This document shows, piece after piece, positions 1 to 9,800 of a stretch of DNA of 64,000 bases; the stretch's first letter is position 1, and each line of letters starts with the position of its first letter. The notes under the pieces are model-generated. The model had not been told where the DNA came from. It made no database searches and saw only the letters and a program-made list of their open reading frames with translations. A program made the position numbers and the translations under genes. Origin of the DNA: Brachypodium distachyon. Taxonomy: Eukaryota; Streptophyta; Magnoliopsida; Poales; Poaceae. The stretch covers positions 4,402,001-4,466,000 of the forward strand of contig NC_016133.3 of the NCBI RefSeq assembly GCF_000005505.3. The letters run 5' to 3'.

Positions 1-559
1 TTGCACATTTAGGATAAATTTGGGAGATGCTCTGAGCACGACAAGAACTTCGGATTTGGGCGAGGAATACCTCATGAGTTCTGAAACTCCTTTTATTTAT
101 TTTTATTTTGCTTGGTAACCTTCCCCGGCCCCGTCTGGCCGATCTCGCTGCCGAGCGACCAGCCCCCTAGCTCCGTCGCTCGTCTGCCTCCTCACGCGAG
201 CGCCGCAGGCCCCTAGCTCGTCTTCCTCCTCGCGCGAGTGCCTTCACCGCAGGTATCTATCTCCCCTTGGATTCTCTCGCTCCCGACCGTTTGTCCCTCC
301 CATCACCCCACGGACGGATCCGCCCTTTAGCTCCCCGTTTCATCTCCTTAATCTTCTCCAGTTCGTAATCGAGGCAAAAATCAAGGTAGGGCGGCCGCCC
401 TACCTTGCCCTACTCGGAGTCGGAAATCAAGACAGTATATATATCCAAGCGGTCACCGCCCAAGTTATCAGATTCAGCCGCTCGGGATCCCTCAATAAAC
501 CTCCTCTCTGACGGCGAACGGCCCCCAAGCCATCTCCCCTTTCTCGGCTAATCTACGAC
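1..559. other. 5' flank of the F-box gene
   Basis: No coding region is supported here. Positions about 120-360 are GC-rich and contain two imperfect tandem copies of a segment of about 45 bp (about 164-209 and 210-253), both built around CCCCTAGCTC and TCCTCNCGCGAG. This may be promoter or 5' UTR of the following gene. Confidence 0.5.
436..444 (+). promoter_or_regulatory. TATA-like element
   Basis: TATATATAT lies about 115 bp upstream of the ATG of the F-box gene, a plausible TATA position for a 5' UTR of about 90 nt. It is called from sequence and spacing only. Confidence 0.3.
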
Positions 560-2606
560 ATGGAGGTGAGTTCCGTTTCCTCTCATTGTTTCAAAGGTGC
601 CTTTTTTGTCGACAAATATCAAAATTGTTACTCCCTCCGATTCATAATACGGTTAGTACAAAGTTGTACTAAGTCTGTGACACTTATTATGGATCAGAGG
701 GAGTAGTTTTTTCTTGAAAGATGTCAAAATTGCATTTGAGGCTGCTAAAATTACATCCTCAAGACTAAAAATTTGCATCATTGAAACTGTCAAAACTTGC
801 GGCTATCAGAAAGTGCATAAGGCATAAGTGACACTATTTTTAGACTCGTAAAATCGCATCTTTCACAGGACATAAGAATTACATCTATTTGATTGTGATC
901 AAAATCACATCTTTGTGACTGCAATAGGAAATTAACTCTTGTTTCTATCCATGTCAAATGCAGAAAGGCACTCTCGATGATAGGCTCAGTAACTTGCCTG
1001 ACGATATTTTGCTTGCCATCCTTGACCGGCTAGATGTCAGAGATGCTGCAAGAGCAAGCGTTTTCTCCAGACGATGGCGGCAGCTCCCTGCTATGTTATC
1101 TCGACTTCAGATAGACGTGCGGGATTTCTTGAACAGGCAGGATCGAACTTGCTACGCTAAAGAAGCTGCTAGGAGCAATGCAACCATAGCTGAAGTGACA
1201 AAAAGCCTATTGTTACGCAGAGAGTTGACCGGAAACACCATTTACCGCTTGTGCATAACCTTCTTCTTGAGAGAAAAGGACCACATATCCATTGGATGTG
1301 CTGTTGATCGTGCCATGGTAACCCAAAAGGTTGAGATAGTGGAATTCGATGTTTTGACTGAGACCCGTTACATGTTGTTTGATGAGGAACATCTCGTTCG
1401 TTATGGGAGACAATTTACTGCGTTCTTTGATGCTTGTCCGGATGCATTTGGTGGTCTGACACGCCTCCGCCTAGAGTATTTGCGTTTTGGGGAATTGGAC
1501 ATCGCTAACATTCTCGTCACTTGCAAGCGACTGAAGCATCTACGTCTGTTCCGTTGTGATTCAGGGGACTGTACCATGTTGCAAGTTGAGCATGCTCAAC
1601 TCTGTGAGCTCGCTATCGTTGATTGTTGTTGGGAAAGGGTCGAGCTCATCTCACTCCCTAAACTGACATGGTTGATCTTTGAGCGTTGGGTATCTTCCCA
1701 AGATCCTTTATCTCTTGGTCATGTGCCATTGCTCGAGGCTGTCAGATTCATCAATGTTGGTCTTAGCGGGCACGAGGCGGTCAAGTTAAGTAAGTTCCTT
1801 GGTGATACCTCGGTGCGAGATAGGTTGGGATTTGAAAGCGAAAAGGTGCGTGCAGACATATTGTTTTGCTTGCTGTGTGTGGCTTCACTTGTCTCATCAT
1901 TTGTTTATATGTTGCAGATTTGGGTTCAGCCAGAGCGCCCGACGAAAGGGTTGGCATCTGTGTTCCACAAACTAAGATCTGTGACTCTGACTGAAATTCC
2001 TGAAGAGTGTGATCTCATGTGGACATTGTTCATTCTTGAAGCTTCTCCCAATCTGAAGGAGCTATGCTTGACGGTTTGTTCTTATCTAAAGCCGTCTCTC
2101 TTCTTTCCAGCACATGCATCTGCATTTTCATATTATGCTTTTGGCACCAAATAAAAATGGCCTCAAAATTAACAACCTTTTTCTTTTCATCATTGTCGTC
2201 ATATGGCATACAGGTGTGGACTCATGCGTGCAAAATGGTAACGGATAAGGAGGAGAGAAGGGAACTCGGGTACAGTGAGGAGAAAGGTGTTGAGTGGGAC
2301 GAACCAAGTGATTTCCAGCACCACAATCTGGTCACGCTTACGATCTTCGGATTTCAAGCTCTTGTGGCGGTGCACTATGTTAGACGTGTCATGAAAGTGG
2401 CGATGAATTTGCATGATGTTTTCCTGTACCGACGTATGTTGTGCCCAAAGTGCAAAGCGAGCCCTCCATTTTACCCGTGTACGGAATTGGAGGGGCAATT
2501 ATGGAAGAAGTGGATTACCAACGGGATGGACACCTTAGCCACAATTCACTTCCCCAGCTGCAAAGCAATGGGGGCTGCATATCCTGCAAAGCTACAGTTT
2601 CCGTAG
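560..2606 (+). CDS. F-box / LRR / FBD-domain protein
   Basis: Probable substrate receptor of an SCF (SKP1-cullin-F-box) ubiquitin ligase. Model: exons 560-565, 964-1845, 1918-2073, 2214-2606, giving 478 residues. Exon 1 codes only Met-Glu and is followed by gtgagt; the next exon resumes after tgcag. Intron 2 (72 bp) is a multiple of three without a stop, so retention would add 24 residues. Residues about 7-50 form an F-box (LSNLPDDILLAILDRL, then FSRRWRQLP). The middle is leucine-rich. Exon 4 carries the FBD signature, with WTHACKM, a VEWDEPSDFQHHNLVTLTI-type core and YVRRVM. Grasses have hundreds of such genes and the target is unknown. The last exon is duplicated just downstream. Confidence 0.85.
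631..703. mobile_element. Stowaway-like MITE in intron 1 of the F-box gene
   Basis: A 73-bp element begins CTCCCTCCGA and ends with the reverse-complement-like TCAGAGGGAG. It is flanked by TA on both sides (629-630 and 704-705), the target duplication expected of Tc1/mariner-derived Stowaway elements. Confidence 0.8.
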
Positions 2607-3281
2607 CGTTTTCAGTCCAAGAAGGTCCTGTTGTAATTTATTTCTGACAAAACTGGGAATATAGTTCGACGTCTTCTTTTCAGGTAGTTTATTTGCTGCT
2701 AGTCAGTAATTCTCAAGGAAATAGTGATCTTCTTTTTTCTAATAAGTTAAGGAGTAATGGTCTTGCTTATGTGCCATGGCTCGTTGGAGCATGTTCCTTG
2801 TGATCTAGTTTTGTAGCTGCAACATCTTGGATCGTCGGATAACTATATACTCCCTCCGTCCTGAAATAAGTGACATGGACGGAGGGAGTATATGATATAC
2901 ATATTCCAGTGGCGTGGACATTATCACATTATACAAGTGCTCGAGTGAACCAATTAGGATGAATAAATGCTGGCTTATTTTGAGGCTTAAAACTTGATTC
3001 AGTGACCATGTGTGAACTATTCAACTTATTAGATGCAGCTTCAAATTCCAAAAAAATCCTATTTGCAGTGCTCATCTGCCATATGTGTACTTTACCAAAA
3101 CTACATCTGAATTTTTCAGGCACTGTAACTGAATTCTTATTGTTATTTGCATGGTGATCCGCCATACATATATGCAGTTGTTTTTCCGCGCCCCTTATAT
3201 AGTTTGCACGTGTTGCCACTGAACCTCCATGGCTCGTTGGAGCATGTTCTTCTCTGGCCTGGTTTCGTAGCTGCAAGGTCT
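2273..3281 (+). repeat. Tandem duplication, unit 1 (last F-box exon plus 3' flank)
   Basis: This unit of about 1.0 kb runs from CAGTGAGGAG inside the last F-box exon to the GGTTTCGTAGCTGCAA end. It matches 3318-4298 almost throughout, at an offset of 1045 bp at the left end and about 1020 bp at the right end. A segment around ATGGCTCGTTGGAGCATGTT also occurs twice within each unit (about 2776 and 3229 here), pointing to an older internal duplication. Confidence 0.85.
2850..2888. mobile_element. Minimal Stowaway-like MITE (39 bp)
   Basis: Nearly only terminal inverted repeats: it starts CTCCCTCCGTCC and ends GGACGGAGGGAG, with TA at 2848-2849 and 2889-2890. The equivalent site in the second duplication unit (3894-3898) lacks the element and reads TA-G-TA. 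Confidence 0.8.
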
Positions 3282-3317
3282 TGAAAGTTACCGACTTGTA
3301 TCTTTTGTCAGTGTGTC

Positions 3318-3615
3318 CAGTGAGGAGAAAGGCGTTGAGTGGGACGAACCAAGTGATTTCCAGCACCACAATCTGGTCACGCTTACGATCTTCGGATTTC
3401 AAGCTTATGTGGCGGTGCACTATGTTAGACGTGTCATGAAATTGGCGATGAATTTACATGATGTTTTCCTGTACCGATGTATGGTGTGCCCAAAATGCAA
3501 AGTGAGCCCTCAACCTTACCCGTGTTCGGAATTGGAGGGGCAATCATGGAAGAAGTGGATCACCAACGGGATGGAAAGATTAGCCACAATTCACTTCCCA
3601 GCTGCAAAGCAATGA
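3318..3615 (+). pseudogene. FBD-domain fragment, duplicated last exon
   Basis: The reading frame repeats the FBD end of the upstream F-box gene (EEKGVEWDEPSDF and NLVTLTIFGFQ are both present). There is no ATG, no F-box and no LRR part, and the segment joins unrelated sequence on its left. At about 3597-3599 it has three C where the upstream copy has four, which shifts the frame and stops it at TGA 3613-3615, 12 residues earlier than the upstream copy. Which copy keeps the ancestral end cannot be told from the window. Confidence 0.8.
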
Positions 3616-4298
3616 GGGCTGCATATCCTGCAAAGCTACAGTTTCCGTAGCGTTTTCAGTCCAAGAAGTTCGTGTTGTAATTTATTTCTGACAAAACTGG
3701 GAACATAGAAGTGTTCTTTTCAGGTAGTTTGCTTGTTGCTAGTCAGTAAATCTCAAGGAAATAGTGATCTTTTTTTCTAATAAGTTAAGTAGTAATGATC
3801 TTGCTTATGTGCCAGGGCTCGTTGGAGCATGTTCCTTGTGATCTAGTTTTGTAGCTGCAAGCCTGCAACATCTTGGATCATCGGATAACTATATAGTATA
3901 TGATATACATATTCTAGTGGCGTGGACAATATCACATTATACAAGTGCTCGAGTGAACCAATTAGGATGCACAAATGCTGGCTTATTTTGAGGCTTAAAA
4001 CTTGATTCTGTGACCATGTGTGTGTATCACTATTCAACTTATTAGATGCTGCTTCAAATTCCAAAAAATCTTATTTGCAGTGCTCATCTGCCATATGTGC
4101 AATTTACACAAACTACATCTGAATTTGCAGGGCCCTGTAACTGAATTCTTATTCTTATTTGCATGGTGATTCCCCATATGTTCCATTCCATATATGCAGC
4201 TGTTCTTTCCACGCCCTTGTATAGTTTGCACATGTTGCCACTGAACCTCCATGGCTCGTTGGAGCATGTTCTTCTCTGGCCTGGTTTTGTAGCTGCAA
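3318..4298 (+). repeat. Tandem duplication, unit 2
   Basis: Second copy of the unit at 2273-3281. It carries the FBD-coding exon segment and the 3' flank but none of the upstream F-box exons. Differences are mostly single substitutions and short indels, and the 39-bp MITE is absent. Confidence 0.85.
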
Positions 4299-4654
4299 TA
4301 ACAGCCGCTGTGCATGTAGATGTAGCACCGCTTCCTTATACATTCTTGACTGCGACAACGTCCAGTGTCTGGATCAAGACGTTACAGCTTAAACTACCCT
4401 GTAACCCTGCTAAATTAAACCAATGCTAGATTTAATCGGTACTCTGCCCTTATAGAATAGATAGTTCTGCACAGAACATAGACTATTCTGCTCAAGTGGA
4501 AATAGAGCATGTCACGGTGGACCAATTAATTATAAAATACAAATACTATCTATCATCTTAATATGCAACTGTCGATCGAGCTGCAGAAGGGTGCCTCAGA
4601 AACGACCCGGCTCTGTTAGACTCGTCCGGCCTTTCGTTGCCTCTGGCCGTGAGC

Positions 4655-4890
4655 TCATATCAGTTTTCTCTAACACCTCTGTCACTTTTTTTTTATGGCT
4701 AAAACAGTGTCAAGCTAATCATAATTCTAATCGATTTGAGTGTACGACTGGGAACTGAGAAAAGAAAGGGCAGAATATATAAGCAGAAGTTTTGCAGGGG
4801 CAAGGTCACTAGAAACGTATTTGTAGATGGTGGTGCGGATGCTCACATGAAAACTTTGCCGGTCAGAAAATGTGATCGGCATGAACGTGG
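4655..4890. repeat. Dispersed repeat, copy A
   Basis: Shares order and wording with 5812-6062: ATCAGTTTTCTCTAA, then ATGGCT, AAGCTAATCAT, CGATTTG, AATATATA, GTATTTGTAGATG and GCTCACATGAA. The copies lie about 1.15 kb apart in direct orientation and are clearly diverged. They are probably remnants of one transposable-element family; no ends were identified. Confidence 0.6.
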
Positions 4891-5811
4891 GACACTAGAC
4901 CCGGTGAGACCACCCGCTACGGCCTAGTAAGCCTGTGCATGTTCATTACACGATTGAGGTGTATATAGGAATTGTCAAAAGTTGAAAATGCATTGAAATC
5001 CAATAGAATTAATTATCATTGAATACACATTTGTTTTATACCCATATTGATATAATACACAATTTTTTTGTCAGACAAGTTTACACAGAAAACATAAAAC
5101 ATTATATATGCATGACATTTCTAGAACAAACCATTCAGGGCACATGCATAACCTATGTTCATAAACAAAAAATACATAAAGTGAATCCTACATTTTTTTT
5201 TTCAATCGATATAGAAATTCCATACCTCTGCATTGCATCTCAATACTAACCAAATGGAATCCCTATTAATTACTCACTCACAATGTCATGTATAACACAA
5301 TCAGAACTAGGCGTGAGCAGGTTTTAACAGATAATTTGGTTCGGTTTTTCAAAAGCCTACCTGGCGTTGGTCAAGTGGACACATCATGCGGTCAGACGGC
5401 CGCATACGCAACTGGGACCCTGTGATTAACAACTTAATAAAGAATTAGGACTCGCGCATGCATTTTCAAAGTTTAAAGACTAAATTAGCACCTTTAAAAT
5501 AGAATTAGGACCTTTGGTGTATTTTATGCCCGACTAACTATAAGCTGATTCACTGCTTCTTGTGCCTTATTAACCCAACCCGAAGAGACAGAGAAGCTTA
5601 ATGGAAAAACAGGCTTATCGCCAAATCCCTAAAATTGCAGGCAAATGGTAGAAGATGACTTCGTTTGTTTGAAGTATCCGGATGTCCAACCATAGCTATC
5701 ACAACCCTTCTGAAGTGAAGCAGAAAGTGGGAAAAAAATAGGTTGCGTGGTTACGCTGGTGTATGGTCCTGCCCAGGTGGCTCTTCTATCTAGTTTAGTT
5801 TGGTTAACCCG

Positions 5812-6062
5812 CATCAGTTTTCTCTAATATCTCAGAACATACGTTTTTTGATGGCTGAACTAGTCTCAAGTTAATCATTCTCTAATGCAACCGATTTGGG
5901 TCTACATGTGAGAACTGACACAAAAAAGGCAATATATACAAGAGGAAGTTTCACAGGCACAGGGAGTCACCAGAATGGTATTTGTAGATGCCTAGATGGG
6001 CAGATGGCGCGTGACTAGGACGCTCACATGAAGACTTCGCCGATCAGCAAATAGCAATAGCA
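5812..6062. repeat. Dispersed repeat, copy B
   Basis: Direct-orientation partner of 4655-4890 with the same block order. It contains a short insertion after GTATTTGTAGATG relative to copy A. Confidence 0.6.
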
Positions 6063-6858
6063 TGGATTAATGTGGAACGCTTCATACTTTCTTGTCCTAA
6101 TAGATGACATGGTGAGGCCGTTGGCAGGCCTGAGGCGCGTGAGAGGGGTTCTGCACGCCTTTGCAAATTGCAACCATCCCACGTGTCGAACCAGATTATT
6201 CATGACTGCCAATCCACCACAGCACACGTACGGAAACCGAGCCGGACGAGGGAAAGTCTTGAACTGAATATAGAATTCAAATCCATCTCCGGTTATAAAA
6301 TTTAACATCTACTCTTCTGACCAAGGGTTGAGAAAAAAATGACCTATTGAGTTGTTGGCTCAAATTTTTCGAAAAAAGAAAATCAACGCTACCTGAATCT
6401 CTTTTAAGGCACATTTTAAGCAAAAGATTGAGAAACAAGAAAGGAACATGACATTACTCTTTTGTCCATTAGGTGAAGTGGAGTACATGCTAATGTGTCG
6501 GATGACTTGGATAGTGAAGTAAATGATGATGTGTAAGATTGCGTGGATCCTGGATGGCGAAATTAGTCAAAGATCTCTTGGAACCAGTGGATTTGCTATT
6601 TTTCTTTTCCTGTAGGCTATAGATCATCTGGCCCGATCCAAACAGGATGTTCACACAAGCCAAATTAACGAGACAATGGTAATTGCTACGCAACAGAAAC
6701 TACTAGTACTACTAATTTACAGAGCAGATTCTGGTGCATATTTTGCAATTCCACATTCCAGGTTGATCTGCAGCTTCTGATGCATGCATTTCCTGGTGAA
6801 AGGTTCTCATTAGATGAACCTCGAACCTCTAAGAAATACATGCAAAAGCGCTCGTGGT

Positions 6859-9800
6859 TCAGTCATTGGCAACCAGCTCTGAGCTTCCACTTTCTAACCT
6901 CTGGAGGACCAGTTGCTTCTTCGGGGCAAGACCTTTAGCGATCGGCACTGAACTGACATCCACGATGACAGTGTCATCTTCCTTGAAATCGCCTTTCAGG
7001 ACGCCGAGGGCAATTTCATTCTCCACCATCTGTTGGATCACCCTCTTGACAGGCCTAGCGCCATAGTTAGGGTCAAAACCAAGAGAGCCAAGATGCTCCA
7101 CGGCTTCTGGCATGTACTGAAGATGAATCTTCTGTTGCATCAACCGGTTCTTGACACGATCCAGCTGCAAGTTTTGAACAGTCACAATTTGTGATCAGGT
7201 CAACTATGAATGGACAGTGCAATATAACAAGAATTTTATGCCGTGACTCAAGTACATCAGTTAAAATTGCATGAGAAGGAATTATAACATATTTACCTGT
7301 ATCTCCACAATGCGATTTATCTCTGTGGAGTCCAGTGGTTGAAACACAATGTATTCATCTATCCTGTTCAGGAACTCTGGCCGGAATGTCTGCCGAGCTA
7401 TCTCAGTCACCTGCTTCTTCATTACCTCATACACTGCATCCTTGCTGTCCGTTGTGTTTCTGAGTGTGTCTAGAATCAACGGTGATCCGATGTTCGAGGT
7501 CATGATGATGACACAGTTAGTGAAGCTCACTGTTCTGCCCTGGGAATCAGTTATTCTTCCGTCGTCTAACAGCTGCAACAAGATGTTGAAAACATCTTGG
7601 TGTGCTTTCTCAATTTCATCAAACAAAACAACCGAGTAAGGCCTGCGGCGAACAGCTTCACTCAGTTGGCCCCCTTCCTCATAACCAACGTACCCAGGCG
7701 GTGCTCCAACTAAGCGGGAGACAGCATGCTTTTCCATGTATTCACTCATATCAATCCGTATTAGAGCATTCTCAGTGTTGAAAAGGAATTCAGCTAGGGT
7801 CTTCCCCAGCTCGGTTTTGCCCACACCTGTAGGACCCATAAACATGAAGCTTGCTATTGGACGGTTTGGGTCCGATAGTCCCGCCCTAGAACGACGGATA
7901 GCATTGGCTACTGATTTGACTGCAATATCTTGGCCGATGACCCTCTTATGAAGTACATCCTCCAATAGCAGTAGCTTTTCCCTATCAGATTGTTGAAGAT
8001 TTGACACTGGAATACCAGTCCACTTGCTAACAATCTCAGCAATATCAACGTCAGTCACCTCTTCTCGAAGCATCGACTTTCCTGACTGCTGGAATTCAGC
8101 AAGCTTTTTGTCAGCCTCATCCAGCTGTTTTTGCAGTGACAGAAGTGTTCCGTACTTGAGTTCAGCAGCACGGCTCAAGTCATATTCTCTCTCGGCAGCT
8201 TCAATCTCCAGGTTAACTCTGTCAATCTACCAAAAATAAAGAGAATTAAAGACCAGATCATTCCATAGCAAAAACGTGGGAAAACAACACGGCATGCACC
8301 TACCTCTTCCTTGACTGATTTTATACGGGTCATCAAGGATTTCTCATACTCCCAATGTTCTGAAAGATTTTTCTGCTTCTGCTTAAGTGATTCTAGTTCA
8401 GCTTCAAGCTTGCTTAGTCGTTCTTTGGATGCTTTGCCAGTATCATTCTTCAATGATAGCTTCTCCATTTCAAACCTCATGATTTCTCTATCTACCTCGT
8501 CCAACTCAATAGGCTTTGATGTAATCTCCATTTTTAGCTTAGCTGCTGCTTCGTCAACTAGATCAATAGCTGCAAATGAAAAGGATAAGTTACATAAAGA
8601 ATGAATTAACTCTTTGCTCCCAATAGTTGTTCCATAATATTAGTATATGCAATACCTTTGTCCGGCAAAAAGCGTCCAGTGATGTAGCGATCTGATAAAA
8701 CAGCTGCAGCCACAAGAGCCCCATCTGATATCTTCACACCATGATGCAGCTCATACCTCTCTCGCAGGCCCCTCAATATAGAAATTGTATCCTGAACTGC
8801 TGGCTCACCACAGTAAACCTGCTGGAACCTACGCTCAAGAGCAGCATCCTTCTCGATGTACTTCCTGTATTCATCTAATGTCGTTGCGCCAATGCAACGG
8901 AGTTCCCCACGGCCTAACATTGGTTTCAGCAGGTTACCAGCATCCATGGCCCCACCCATGGCTCCTGCAGAAGGAAAAACAAGTAAAGATTAAGGAAGGC
9001 TCTGCTAGTTTGTTAGGAGCCTGGGTTTTGTTACTAAAAACAGGCAGGTTCAAAACATATACCAGCAGCAGGCAAATAAAACAAGACAATAACCTAAATG
9101 TAGGCTCTGGTACAGAGTATGAGTAACAGGCTATCACCCTAGAGCTCAGACTACCTTTTGGCTATGTGCTTACAATCAAATCAACCTAGGGATCGACTAT
9201 TGTAAAAATAAACAAGTGAATGACCAAACATATACTTCAAAACTTTTTAAGGGTTAACTTTAATAAAGCTCAACATGGAAAACACTGAAGGCATACTTAG
9301 ATATACATACCAGCACCAACAACAGTGTGGATCTCATCAATGAACAAGATGATCTGCCCATTAGAAGCAGTGACCTCCTTCAGAACAGCCTTAAGCCTCT
9401 CTTCAAATTCACCACGGTATTTGGAACCAGCAAGTAAAGCTCCCATATCCAATGAAATAAGCTGAAATTTGCATGTGTATGTAATGTCAGAATGAATAGC
9501 CCGATTGTTGTTTCCATAATTGGTTTATTGCATTTTTCTCACTCACTTCCATTGCTAGTCTTGTACATCCTCTTATACACATTATTTGAACATATTTAAT
9601 TAGGTCATGCCATAAACACATTGATAGGTCACATCAGGATCAGAAAAATTCTTGTTACTATCAGCCAATTGACCTGATGATGATGACTACTTGAAGATAA
9701 TCTCAGTTTTCACAGTGCACTGGTTGGTTGATTGCTAGCAGCAGAAAGCAAATGTAACATTGTCATCCTCGTGGTTTTAACAAGCATATATCAGCATAAA

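Larger units (their letters stand above)
4299..6858. other. Intergenic region with a diverged repeat pair
   Basis: No gene is supported; the ORFs are short and lack recognisable domains. Apart from the repeat pair at 4655-4890 and 5812-6062 the sequence is AT-rich and unremarkable. The right end should contain the 3' UTR of the ClpB gene, whose stop codon is at 6859-6861 on the minus strand. Confidence 0.5.
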
